This document shows, in pieces, positions 47,889 through 59,204 of a stretch of DNA of 64,000 bases. Numbering within the stretch: position 1 is the first letter of the stretch; every line of letters begins with the position of its first letter. Source of the DNA: Limonium bicolor (Eukaryota > Streptophyta > Magnoliopsida > Caryophyllales > Plumbaginaceae); contig CM041779.1 of the NCBI GenBank assembly GCA_023374045.1, forward strand, positions 267,726,131 to 267,790,130. The letters run 5' to 3'. Both the position numbers and the translations under genes were made by a program. The notes under the pieces are model-generated. The model did no database searches. It saw only the letters and a program-made list of their open reading frames with translations, and was not told the origin of the DNA.

Positions 47889-50800
47889 GCACTAACAGCA
47901 CAACACGACAATTGGTGGCTGATGGACAGCGGCTGTTCAAGACATATGAGTGGTGATAGAAGAAAATTTAATACTCTAGTTGAACAACGAGGAGGTAAAG
48001 TAACCTTTGGCAACAATGGGAAAGGTAGAATAATCGGAATTGGGACAATTGGAAAAGAACATTGCATTGATAAAGTTAGTCTGGTAGAGGGCCTCAGTCA
48101 TGATCTACTTAGCGTCTCACAAGTTTGTGATAAGGTCCATCCGAGGTTGTGTTTGATTCTAACGGTTTTCAGATACGTAACAAGGCAACACAGGAAGTTT
48201 TGCTCCAAGGTTGTAGAGTAGGCAATCTCTACATGGTAGACGTTAGTGATCAGAATGATTTATCATGTCTCACGGTCAACGAGGAGGACGCATTGCTGTG
48301 GCATCGAAGGCTGGGGCATGCACATCATCGGTTAATCAATAAACTCAGGATAAAGGGTTTGGTGCATGGACTGCCAGAAAAGAAACTTGATCATAGCACG
48401 ATTTGTCAAGATTGTGCCTTGAATAAGCTTACACATGTTTCACACAAGTCTAAGGGTATGGTCAGCAGCAAAAATTCTAGATCTACTACACATGGATCTA
48501 ATGGGGCCTATGAGAGTACGAAGTAGGTCTGGAAAGAGATACGTTTTGGTGGTTGTCGATGACTACTCAAGGTATACTTGGACTATTCTGCTTCATCACA
48601 AGGATCAGGCTTTTAATGAGATCAAGAACCTGATCTTACAACTTCAGACTCAAACTGAGAGTACGGTAAAATGCATACGTACTGACCAGGGAACAGAATT
48701 CCTTAATCAGAGAATGTCTCAGTTCAGTACTGATACTGGAATAACCCATACTTACTCTGCAGCCAGAACACCCCAGCAGAATGGTGTTGTAGAACGCAAG
48801 AATAGGACTCTCCAGGAGATGGCTCGTACTATGCTGAACAGCAGTGGACTTTCATCTAGCTTTTGGGGGGGAAGCTATCAATTCTGCTTGCTACATACTC
48901 AACAGAGCTCTTATCCGACCCATACTACTTAAGACCCTTACGAATTGTTCAAAGGACGTAAACCATCTATTACACATCTTAGAGTGTTTGGATGCACATG
49001 TTATATTCATAACAATGGGAAAAATCGATTGGGAAAATTCGATAAGAGAAGTGATATTGGAGTTTTCCTTGGTTACGCTATGAAGAGCAAGGCATATCGG
49101 GTTTTCAACAAACGGACTCTTGTGGTAGAAGAATCCACAAATGTAAAGTTTGATGAGAACAATTTTGGAGGAAGGTCAAGCCAAGGAACAGTCGAGGATC
49201 TATTTCAGGCTAAAGATGGAATCGCTTCACTTGACGATAGTTCAGGAGGTGATTCAGAAGAAGAACTTACTCAAGCTGAAACATTACCTCCATCAGCTCC
49301 GAACTCAGAACAGCCTCCGACTGTACCAATCGACACTAATGCTTCACAACGACAGTCAACAGAAGCACCTCATCGCTTGACGGCTAGGAATGCTCCAGGC
49401 ATTGACATCACAAACATTCTGTCAGACTTGGACACAGGAGTAAGAACTCGATCTACCACACAAAACTTCTGCGCCTTCTTTGGTTTTGTTTCTACAACAG
49501 AACCTAAAACTGTGAAAGAAGCATTGGAGGATGAGAGCTGGATCAATGCCATGCATGAGGAGCTGAATGAGTTTGTGCGGAATGATGTGTGGGAACTTGT
49601 CGTTAAACCAAAAGATCAAAATATTATTGGAACCAAGTGGGTCTATAGGAATAAGCTTGACTCAGAAGGGCACATTTCAAGGAACAAGGCACGATTGGTG
49701 GCCAAAGGTTACAACCAACAAGAAGGCTTGGATTTCGATGAAACCTACGCTCCAGTTGCACGCCTTGAGGCTATCCGACTTCTCATTGCGTTTGCCACAT
49801 TACACAAATTCACTCTTTATCAAATGGATGTGAAGTGTGCATTCTTGAATGGACATCTCAAAGAAGAAGTATACGTTTCTCAGCCTCCTGGTTTTGTTGA
49901 TCCAGAGAAACCTGATTATGTGTTTCGATTAAAGAAAGCTCTATATGGTCTCAAGCAAGCGCCAAGGGCCTGGTATGAGCGGCTCACTTCCTTTCTTTTA
50001 CAACAAGATTTTAAACGGGGAAAGGTGGATCGCACGTTGTTCATCAAAGAAAACGGGGCAGACAAGCTGTTGGTACAGATCTATGTCGATGACATTGTTT
50101 TTGGTTCTACCATTCAGTCTGACACAAGGGTTTGCTTCTATGATGACCAAAGAATTTCAAATGAGTATATGGGTGAGCTCACCTTCTTTCTCGGACTCCA
50201 GATTAGGCAGACAGATGGGACGTACATCAGTCAGACAAAGTATACACTTGAGCTTTTAACCAAATATAAATTCCATGAGAGCAAGCCAATGCTCACGCCA
50301 ATGTCTACTACTCTCAGACTAGGTCTGGAACCCGATGCAGAGTCCACGGATCCCACGGTTTATAGAGGAATGATTGGTTCCCTCCTCTATCTTACAGCTA
50401 GTAGACCAGATATCATGCAAAGTGTCTGTTCTGTGCACGATTTCAGGCTCATCCAAAAGTACCCCATGTCAAGGCCGTGAAACGCATATTTCGTTATCTT
50501 CAGGGGACATCCTCACTAGGTTTATTGTACACCGCAGAATCACTACCTACTCTTGCTACTTACACGGATGCTGACTTTGGAGGATCTCTTACTGATAGAA
50601 AGAGCACCACGGGTACTGCGCAGTTCTTCGGATCAAATCTGGTCGCATGGTCGTCAAGGAAACAAGCATCTGTTGCTCTGTCCACAACTGAGGCTGAATA
50701 TGTAGCTGTGCTGCTTGTTGTGCACAAATCCTGTGGTTACATAGACAACTTGAAGACTATGGTCTCTCTTTTATACCCGTCCCAATCTATTGTGACAACA

Positions 50801-51016
50801 CAAGTACTATGAGCTTACAAAGAATCCTGTTCATCACTCAAGGTCCAAACATATAGATATTCGTCATCACTTTATTCGAGATCATGTTGAACACGGCACC
50901 GTCATTCTACTTCACTGTTCAACAGACAAGCAATTAGCTGACATTTTACCAAGCCCTTACCAAGAGAAATCTTCGAGAAACTTAGGTTTGAAATAGGCAT
51001 GGTTGACACGAAGTGA
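47889..51016 (+). pseudogene. Element H pol: protease, integrase, RT, RNase H with several frameshifts
   Basis: Protease has LMDSGCSRHMSGD (about 47919). Frameshift near 48140. Pre-integrase zinc module WHRRLGHAHH...CQDC. Frameshift at an A run near 48471. Integrase has D (HMDLMGP), D (IRTDQGTEF) and E (PQQNGVVERKNR). Frameshifts follow at a G run (48866-48872) and a C run (about 48931). RT has DVKCAFLNG and IYVDDIVFG (about 50079-50105), then a short out-of-frame patch near 50125-50170. Frameshift near 50455. RNase H has DADFGGSLTDRKSTTG and STTEAEYVA. Two more shifts near 50800 and 50945 precede TGA at 51014-51016. Much of the damage sits in homopolymers. Confidence 0.9.
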
Positions 51017-52113
51017 GAATTTGTTTTCCTATTTCTAGTTTCTTTCCTTCCACAATTTAACATTTTCAGTTTTACACTAAGGTCGTTGTAATTTTTTTTA
51101 GTGTTGAGAATGGTCAAGTCTGTTTCATAACATTGCAACCACAGTTCTTAATGGGTTTTTACATAACCATTTACCATACTTGTGATTAATAAGTTTTGTG
51201 CAAGTCCAAGTAGCTATTCATTTTCTGAGATCATAACTGATATACATCCTAATACCTGGGGAAATAATTTACCCTCCGCTGTCTAACATGGATCATAAGT
51301 CTATATACAGTGCCATGCTTGTATTCATGAATGACCTTGGTTTGAAGGATAGAATGGTGGTATGAACGAGGCAAGAGATTCCGCTGCTCACAGTTTGATA
51401 CTCAACGCTCTAATTTTTAAACCAAAAAGAGAAAGAGAAAACAGCATTGGCCTCTCTTATCTAGCTATTAAGTTTAAGGGTGCCTTATCACCTAACTTCC
51501 TAAGGGCAACTGCTCTGGGCAAGTTGACCCAACGCTGCTACAAAGATAAGGAGTAAAAGTCGAGTTCCTGTTCGTAACATGAAAACACAGAATCTAAAGA
51601 AGGGAATTTTTAAAGAATCAGACTGTGAGTATGAATCTGTGGCGATGAAAGGTTCAGTGGAATAAGACTGTACTTCTTGCCCCTTGTCGATTCAATGGAA
51701 AGTGAAAGAAAGGTGGAACTATTTCGGTAATACAAGTGTGCCACTGCATATGTGCATATATCCATAAACCACGGAGTGTCCACTTTCTCCATTTAGTAGG
51801 TTGTATTATTTGATCTCCTTGGACGCCCCACTAAACAACTTCACTTATTACGGTACATTGTGTTATGCGAAACTTAGTCTAGAACTGAGAAAACATGTTT
51901 CGTAACGGCCTATTCCATTCCCTTCGCTCCATTTTATTTAAAAACATATTTAAAGGAACAACATGATGTCATCTCTCACTGTTACTAAAGACGTTTGATA
52001 TACTTTCTACATTTTCTCTCACTCTCTACTCTCTCTGTTTTACAAACACAATCCTCTCTTCTGGTCATCCTTCTCTGTCTCAAATCGAACTCGAATTCTC
52101 TCTTCTACCGGCT
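51017..52113 (+). promoter_or_regulatory. Element H spacer upstream of the extra gene, possible internal promoter
   Basis: About 1.1 kb without a recognisable protein. The last 180 bases have AT-rich TATTTAAAAACATATTTAAA (about 51937-51956), then a CT-rich leader (52005-52110) and the ATG of the extra gene. That layout resembles a plant core promoter and 5' leader. This is inference only. Confidence 0.35.
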
Positions 52114-53486
52114 ATGGACTCCTTCGACCATCTCATCGTCGACGAAAATGTACGCCCACTGGCTATGGAGAAGCCAATTGAACGAGAAGTTTCGCAGCCC
52201 ATTCATGATTCTACCTCAAAACCCTCTCCGGATGTAAACTCTCCAAACCCTAATGCAGAAGCCACGAAGCTCAGTGGCAGCGCTTCCTCGGCGACCCCGA
52301 CTGAAGAGGACCTCCAATCTCCACCTATGAATCCCACCAGACGTGGACTGCGAGATCGCTCCAAGAAACCGCCATCTACACCTGGGTATACCTCTGCACC
52401 GTCCTCGAAGCGCAAGGTTGCAAGCTCTTCTGCTCAACAATCCCGGTCTCCGAAGCGCAAGAAGTCTGTGGGTAAACTTCTGTCCAAAGCTAAGGCAAAG
52501 GAATTTAATCTTGAAAGATCACAAAATCCAAGTCGTGCTTACCCTCAGAAGCCAGTCTTCGGCCGTGCCTCCTCGAATCGGATATTGTCCCTGGTAAGCT
52601 GATAGACTGTGACTGGCTGGAGAATAACTCGTTAGAGTCTTTAGGTGATGCCTTACGTTTCCAAGGTTGGGATAAATTGCTTAAGTCTGAGACTGTATAT
52701 TACCCCGAATATCTGTTTCCCTTTATTCAAAATATGGAATTTCTATCTCCCTTTGAATTCAAGACTGAAGTTGCTGGCAAGAAAATGATAATTTCACCTG
52801 CATGGCTTGCTATGATGTTAGAAGTTCCCCTAGACGGTCTGGCTGAGTTTAATTCCCAGAAAATTGAGGTAGCGCCCCATACCGAGGTAGTCGATCATTT
52901 TGCCTTGGCACGCGTGAGTTCTAGACTCAAGCACTACCCACAGCGGGATTTAGCAGTTTTGCCTCGTCTGTTACATATGATCACCTATCAATGTCTTCTT
53001 CCAAGGTCTGATATGAGAGATAAGGTTACACCAGCGGATCTTGCGGTCATGTGGTGTCTTGATAGGAAGATACATCTATCTCTGCCTAGGATGATTATTT
53101 CCCATCTGAGGAGTGTCATTAACAGCTCCAAGCCGTCAATTCCTTATCCGTTCTGGCTGACGAAGGTGCTCAAGTATCATCAGATTTCTCTGGAAGATGC
53201 CTTCTTCATCCCCGCTCAACCAACGAGCTATCTCGCTTTGGCCACTCTTTCCAAGATGGGCATGGAACTCTCTGAGTCAGGCTGGCAACTTAAACAAGTA
53301 GGTCAACACACCGCCAAGACTGAGAACCAGGCTGTTCAGGATCCCATGCTGCACTCTCTGATCCAGTCAGTTCTAGACTCAGTTCAGGCTTTGGAGAAGC
53401 GAGTAATGGCACACTTGGCGAGGCTGGAAGATAAGCTAGATGTTCTTATGCCGGTGCCAGATTCTGAATCTTCTGAGAAAGTTTAA
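52114..53486 (+). pseudogene. Element H extra 3' gene (plant-transposon-protein-like), one frameshift
   Basis: ATG at 52114 opens a low-complexity Ser/Pro/Lys-rich N-terminus with nuclear-localisation-like SPKRKKS and SSKRKV. The frame shifts once near 52565-52575 and then runs to TAA 53484-53486, so the ancestor was about 458 codons. After the shift come IVPGKLIDCDWL, LRFQGWDKLL and YYPEYLFPFI, then VAGKKMIISPAWL. This pattern resembles the 'putative plant transposon protein' family found as an extra frame in plant retroelements. The C-terminus (ALEKRVMAHLARLEDKLDVL) looks like a coiled coil. SIRE elements carry an env-like frame here, but I see no membrane segment. Function unknown. Confidence 0.65.
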
Positions 53487-53928
53487 TGATTGTTTGTGTC
53501 TGTAATTAGCTCTTGCGTTTGTTAGACATTGGTCTTTTTGATGAGGCAAAAGGGGGAAGGTGTTTAGAAGTCTTTGAACTGTTCTTGAATGTTTGGATTT
53601 TTGTTCTTAACTGTTCTTGATTCCGATGATTCTGTATTGGTACTTGAATTGTGGTGGATGGCAAAACTACAATCTTTTCTGTGATTAGCATGTACTGGCT
53701 TCGCAATACTAGCCACATTTTGGATATACTAATGCTACAGTTCTACCTTTCGCTTAACAGCATTCTTGAATATTGTTTATGCTAAGTCTTTCCTCTAACG
53801 CTTACAAATCTCTGTTTCACTATTACTTCAATTTCTTTTATGAATCACTTTACGCTTGAAAGGTTGTGAGTGTTATACAAAGTACAGGATTAACTGGAAG
53901 ACATGCGAAATTAAGGGGGAACGGTTTT
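53487..53928 (+). other. Element H 3' non-coding region
   Basis: No credible frame. It has purine tracts AAAAGGGGGAAGG (about 53548) and TTAAGGGGGAACGG (about 53911). Confidence 0.6.
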
Positions 53929-54096
53929 ATGCAAAGCCATCTGGGCACAAGACTCAGGGGGAATCAATCCAAGCTGTTCAAGTTATGCAAAGCCATCTGG
54001 GCACAAGACTCAGGGGGAATCAATCCAAGCTGTTCAAGTTATGCAAAGCCATCGGGGCACAAGACTCAGGGGGAATCAATCCAAGCTGTTCAAGAC
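53929..54096. repeat. 56-bp direct repeat, three copies, near the element H polypurine tract
   Basis: Units start at 53929, 53985 and 54041 with ATGCAAAGCCATC and each holds GACTCAGGGGGAATC. Copies 1 and 2 are identical; copy 3 has CGGGG for CTGGG and diverges at its end. Confidence 0.95.
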
Positions 54097-54114
54097 TTCA
54101 ATGGTTTGCCGCAT

Positions 54115-54129
54115 CAAAAAGGGGGAAAC
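54115..54129 (+). promoter_or_regulatory. Element H polypurine tract
   Basis: AAAAAGGGGGAAAC abutting the 3' LTR; primes plus-strand synthesis. Confidence 0.88.
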
Positions 54130-54703
54130 TGTTAGTGCTGTTTTGATCGGCAAACTCAGTTTCAAACTGACAAGTACAAAAAGACCAATCCCTGAAGACG
54201 CGGTCAGTCCTAAACCGAGAGAGCAAAGAGAGAAGATAGAAGATATTAAGTAAGATTTTATCTATCTATTAAAGATAAATAAAATCTTCAATAGCGATAT
54301 GTAACTCAACAACTCGATATCTATAAAGGGAGCGGAGATACTAGGGTTAGAAGTTAAGGTTTTACAAATTAGAAAAACCGAGTGGGAAACACGGGAAACA
54401 CAAGAGGGATTCTTATGTGAGGCGATTCACAGCAATTATAATATCAATCTGGTTTATAACCTGTAGCTGTTCACGGGGTAGAACTTCAGGGGCTGGGAAT
54501 TGTGGGATAGTCGCTACTAGACGTGAGCTGAGTAATAGTACTCGTGATAACATTAGGGAGTGCAAGTTGTACGTGATTAACTTGTATCAGGTGTGATACG
54601 TGCTTTAATATTAAAGTCAGTTAAGTTCTTTAGTATTTCCAATTCTCTGTTCTTCATCAGTCCGATACTAAGACGCATTGTATACCAGCGGTAGGATTCT
54701 ACA
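54130..54703 (+). repeat. Element H 3' LTR (574 bp)
   Basis: Same length and ends as the 5' LTR, with three substitutions. Confidence 0.95.
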
Positions 54704-54708
54704 GTTTC
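54704..54708. repeat. Target-site duplication GTTTC of element H, right copy
   Basis: Matches 45496-45500; solo LTR G resumes here. Confidence 0.92.
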
Positions 54709-55120
54709 TGAGCTCTATATTCTTTGAGAATTGTTTTTTTGTGTTCCTTACATGATATTTGATCATGGTATCCAATTTTATATCATTTAGAGGTCATTAG
54801 ACCTTTAAGGTTCCCTTAGAGCACATTTTTGCCCTACTTGACCTTGAAGCATGAAAATGCTTGTTCTTTGTGTTGGAGTGTTGTCCAACAATTGTAATAT
54901 GTTTAGTAATGTGTTAATAAGCTTAGGACAAAATTTTTAGGTCCTAAGTAGTTCATTTGGGTATTTATTTACCCTAAACAGTCAAAGGGTGCAAAGTCTT
55001 GCTTTGTGTTGACCACTGTTGTTCTCAGTTGACACATTACTAGATCATTAGTAGATGTTTAGTCCATCTTAGATCATTAGTAGATCATTTAATTAAGTTT
55101 TTAAGGTTAGGGGTATTTCA

Positions 55121-55125
55121 TAATT
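55121..55125. repeat. Target-site duplication TAATT of solo LTR G, right copy
   Basis: Matches 40626-40630; array E LTR 3 resumes here. Confidence 0.88.
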
Positions 55126-55925
55126 AATCATAGCAAAGTAACACAACAAAAACACATTTCCATGGGTTTTGGCAAATCAAAACGCAAACTAAAATTAGTT
55201 AGAAACATCATAATCAGAAAATTAAACAAACATATACATAAGCGAAAAAACTGGGATCCCCGTGGTTGAATACACCCACCCAAATCCATTCACCACCTAC
55301 CTCATATCCGATGCTACGCAATCTCTGCGGACCCGACAATCACTCTCCTTGAAAACTCCACTCGAATCGACCTACATCGAACTAAACACCTTCGGAATCG
55401 AACACGAAATCAGGAACGAAGAGGGGATGAACTGAACGAGGAAATGAAACCAGAATTCTCGAATCTTAACGGATGATCGAACACAAGAAGACCCCAATTC
55501 CCACGACCCAAAACCAATGATCAATCAGCCAAAAAGTTGGCTAGAGAGTGATGAAAGTTGAGGGAAGAAGGATGAGCGCAAAGGGAGAAAGAGAGCACGT
55601 GAAAACTGAGGAGATGAATGCCAGAAAAGAAAGGGAATTAAAAGAGTAAAATAGAAATCCCTTTATTACTAACTAGAAAAGAAATAATCAAAAAAAAGGA
55701 AAAATAAAAAGAGCTAATATTAATAATCCCTCCCTAACTAGTAATTATATATCAAAAGAAGAACGGACAAAGTGATTCCCTTCTCACAATATGAATACAA
55801 AAGAAGGCAAATAACATTATGGACGAACTAACATAGAAGCAACATACTATGAACTCCCTTTTACGGAACCTGAACAAAATAAATTAGAATGAAACAAAAT
55901 AAATAAAATAAACTGGGGCATAACA

Positions 55926-57222
55926 ATATACCCCCCTTAAAATGAATTTTGTCTCGAAATTCAATGAAACCGGAATAGGAACACAGGCACACCATGTGCT
56001 GGCATATTACTGACACTGAGGCATACAAAGGAACCTCATAGATCGAAAGGTTAACCCGCACAGGGAGTTGACACTCAGAGCAGAACCCTCAAACTGATAG
56101 ATGGACAGAAGGACGAGCAGAAGATGACTAGCACACAGCTACACAGATGGAACACTCTCACATCTCAGAACTCACATCTCATAGAGCTTACTCTTAGAAC
56201 TGAACTAGCTCATAGGCTAGGAACACGTAACAAAAGATAACTGAAAACTAAGCTTTGAAGAACTGGAGCCACTCCCCCCATAGCTAAATCTTAGGACTCG
56301 CTAGCAGAAGGACGAAGTAGAAGGTTGCTGAAGGCTACGCGTGAAAGAAGCTAAACATACTCAACCTACCGCTAACTGACTGACATAAGACACAAAGCTG
56401 AACACATACATCTTAGGAGCTCACATTCAAGGAACCCACACTCAGAACAGAACTCGCAACTGGCAACCTGAATGAAGGGAAAGTAGAAGATCACTTACAT
56501 ATCTCGGAAGCTCTTTCTTCAAGAGCTAGCACACATAACTTACTAGCAGATCCACTGACAGAAAGAACGAAGTAGAACATTAAACACACTCACATAGCCT
56601 TAAGGGTAACAAAAGAGACACACTCAAATCACAGGAGCTCTATCTTCAAGAGCTAGCACACCCTGAACGAACCGAATCACTCACTAACAGAAGGGACGAA
56701 ACAAAAGACTAACTGAGGAATGCAAACATATGCACCACAACTGTAGAAGCCCTACGAACACTAAAACCACCTGAGGGGAACACAAGGAAGACTACTAAAG
56801 CTCAGCCTAGAGGCACAAAAGAAACACTTAACTCCCTCAGAAGACGTCCTATCCAAAGGACCAAACACCTACAAGCTCTCACCATAACTCACTCAGAACC
56901 AAAACACAATTTACACTCCGAATCACATATCAAACCCTTCATAACTCACATCCCGCACCGAACTCACAAACCCAACCTTATATCTAAAATGCAGAACTCA
57001 CAGACTAAGCTCACACCTAGCCGGATCACACAACTGAAACACTCTAGAATCCACGTCACAACTTACCACCTGATGAGCCTACTCATCCAAACTCACCTAC
57101 ATCTCATAGACCGAACACGTCTCACTAACTCACCTCCCAGAACACCACACAAACTCACAACCTGAGCACACATCTCTAACAAAATACAACTCACATTCGG
57201 CCATCCTTTTCCAAAGGACCAA
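55926..57222 (-). other. Array E, internal region 3, truncated
   Basis: Starts with the polypurine complement (55926-55945) and aligns with internal regions 1 and 2 until CCTTTTCCAAAGGACC, where copia sequence begins. The PBS end is missing. It is non-coding. Confidence 0.78.
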
Positions 57223-59204
57223 CTGACGTACTCAAGTTCAAGAAATCTGATGAAGATAAAGAACTTGGATTTGATCTAGTTGATCAGGATCACACAGATA
57301 ATCCCAAAGATGAGTCACCGACTGAAAAGAACTTGCCCAACAGATCAGCGATAGGTCAACAACAGGTTGACGAAGGAAACAATGATGTCGAGGATCCTCT
57401 ATCTCCATTAACCATTCATCAATCTCGTGCTTTGTACAAAAATCATCCATTGGAGAATATCATATCAGACATATGCAAAGGAACTCAGACAAGAGCACAA
57501 ACTCGAGATCTTCTAGCCTTCTCAACTATAGTCTCACCCATCGAGCCCAAGAACGTCAAGGAAGATCTTCGAGACTCAGACTGGATCAATGCAATGCAAG
57601 AAGAACTAAACCAGTTTGAAAGATGCAAAGTCTGGTATCTTGTGCCTCGTCCTACTCATCAAGGAGTACTTGGTACAAAATGGGTCTTTAGAAATAAGCT
57701 GAATGAAATGGGAGAGTTGTCTGAAACAAAGCTCGTCTGGTAGCTCAAGGATATCGTCAACAAGAAGGAATAGACTTGCAAGAAGCCTTCACTCCATTAG
57801 CAAGGATGGAATCTATCAGATTACTAATTGCATTTGCTGCACACAAAGGAATCAAACTCTTCCAACTTGACATCAAGAGTGCCTTCCTAGATAGGTACGT
57901 CAAAGTGGAAGTGTATGTTGAGCAACCTCCAGGTTTTGAGACAAAAGAAGGAAAAGACATGGTACTCAAACTTGACAAAGCTCTTTACGGGCTCAAACAA
58001 GCACCAAGATCATGGTATGATCACCTGTCCTCCTATTTATTGGAAAACCACTTTAAAAGAGGTAAAGTAGATAAAACTCTATTTATTTAAAATAACAAAA
58101 GAGATTTCCTAATTGTGCAAGTATATGATGATATAATTTTTGGAGCCTCTAATGAGAAATATTGTAAAAAGTTTTAAGCATTGATGAAAAAGGAATTTGA
58201 GATGAGTGATCTGGGAAAATTGAAGTTCTTCCAAGGACTTCAAGTCAAGCAGAATGATGAAGGGACCATCATATCCCAAGAGAAGTACCTAAAAGACTTG
58301 CTGAAGAGATTTGGAATGGAGGAATGTAAAACGTTTGACACACTAATGGCAGTTGGCACTAAGATGGGTATCATGAGTGGTGACCGACCGGTCGACCAGT
58401 GATCTTATAGAGAGATTATTGGTTCTCTACTATACTTAACTGCTAGTAGACCTGACATCCTGTATAGCGTTTGCTTATGTGCCAGGTTTCAAGCAGATCC
58501 AAGAGAAAGTCACCTCACAGCTGTAAAAATAACCCTACGTTACTTAAAAGGAACTATGAATCTTGGTCTCTTTTATCCTAAGTTCAATAACTGTAACATT
58601 ATAGGATTTTTAAATGCAGACTATGGAGGATCTATCACCGATAGAAAGAGCACTTCAGGGACAGCATTCTTTGTTGGGTCATGTCTGATTGCATGGGGAT
58701 CAAAGAAACAACAAAGTGTTGTAATCTCAACAGCTGAATCTGAATACATTGCCGCGGCAAGCTGCTGTGCTCAACTCCTATGGCTTCAACAACAAATTGG
58801 TGATTATGGCGTCAAAACAGGTACTTTACCAATTATGTGTGATAATACAAGTGCCATCTCTATTTCCAAAAATCATGTGCATCATTCTCGTACCAAACAT
58901 ATTGACATTTGACATCATTTTCTTAGAGATTGTTGTGAAAAATAATTAGTTGGTTTAAAGTATATTTCTATTGAGGACCAACTAGCTGACATCTTTACTA
59001 AGCCATTAAGTTGAGAAAGGTTTACTAATATTTTGTTCATGATCTTGGAATGATATTCATTATTAATCACAGTTAAACTACTTTTTATTTCCCACGATCG
59101 GTCAACGACATGTGAACAATACCTGTTATATTGTCATTCAGTAGTCAACGATCAGTTTAATACATAGAAAACATGTCAAACGACTACTTGAAGCAGATAT
59201 GTCA
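57223..59204 (+). pseudogene. Element I: SIRE-like copia pol fragment (RT and RNase H)
   Basis: Begins in the linker before RT and runs through RT and RNase H to LADIFTKPL (about 58985), then about 190 bases of non-coding tail up to LTR J. RT signatures are [24 protein letters not shown] and a catalytic box that lacks one residue: QVYDDIIFG where IYVDDIVFG stands in element H. RNase H has NADYGGSITDRKSTSG and STAESEYIAA. Frameshift near 57742, TAA at 58088-58090, TAA near 58176, TGA near 58401 and TGA near 58910 show decay. No LTR, gag or integrase remains. It is related to H but clearly more diverged. Confidence 0.88.

Larger units (their letters stand above)
45501..54703 (+). mobile_element. 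Element H: Ty1/copia (SIRE-like) element with an extra 3' gene
   Basis: 9,203 bp with 574-bp LTRs, tRNA-iMet PBS, gag, PR-INT-RT-RH order (the copia order), an extra frame between RNase H and the 3' LTR, a polypurine tract and GTTTC duplications. I count three substitutions between the LTRs (0.5%), so it is the youngest datable insertion here. RT motifs such as [16 protein letters not shown] and the extra 3' frame point to the SIRE lineage. Gag, pol and the extra gene each carry frameshifts. Confidence 0.92.
40631..55120 (-). mobile_element. Solo LTR G (about 5.3 kb), Tekay type, hosting element H
   Basis: Plus-strand ends are TGTAACACCCC and GGGGTATTTCA, which reversed are the Tekay-type termini TGAAATACCCC...GGGGTGTTACA, flanked by TAATT. 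Without element H it is 40631-45500 plus 54709-55120, about 5,282 bp. No PBS, gag or pol is attached, so it is a solo LTR left by LTR-LTR recombination. It has a short tandem array at about 41255-41440 and a long AT-rich stretch at 42480-44300 with no gene. Confidence 0.85.
39230..55925 (-). repeat. Array E, LTR 3, split by solo LTR G
   Basis: Left part 39230-40630, right part 55126-55925; about 2,201 bp when G is excluded, matching LTR 1. Plus-strand ends are TGTAACGACCCC and GGGGCATAACA. TCCGGAC repeats lie at about 40270-40555. Confidence 0.82.
17013..57222 (-). mobile_element. Array E: tandem non-autonomous LTR element (LARD-like), interrupted
   Basis: Three LTRs alternate with three internal regions in one orientation; each LTR-plus-internal unit is about 3.95 kb once insertions are removed. 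An 82-bp piece of a further internal region (17013-17094) precedes the first LTR. On the minus strand each full unit has a TGGTATCAGAGCC-type PBS and a TTAAGGGGGGTATAT polypurine tract. Internal regions are about 1.75 kb and encode nothing recognisable, so this is a large retrotransposon derivative. Elements F and G-H are inserted into it. Both outer ends are truncated, so no target duplication is seen. Confidence 0.8.

Noticed and set aside
52114..53486. Confident call as a viral-type envelope protein
   Set aside because: Position fits SIRE env-like frames, but no signal peptide, membrane segment or cysteine pattern is visible.
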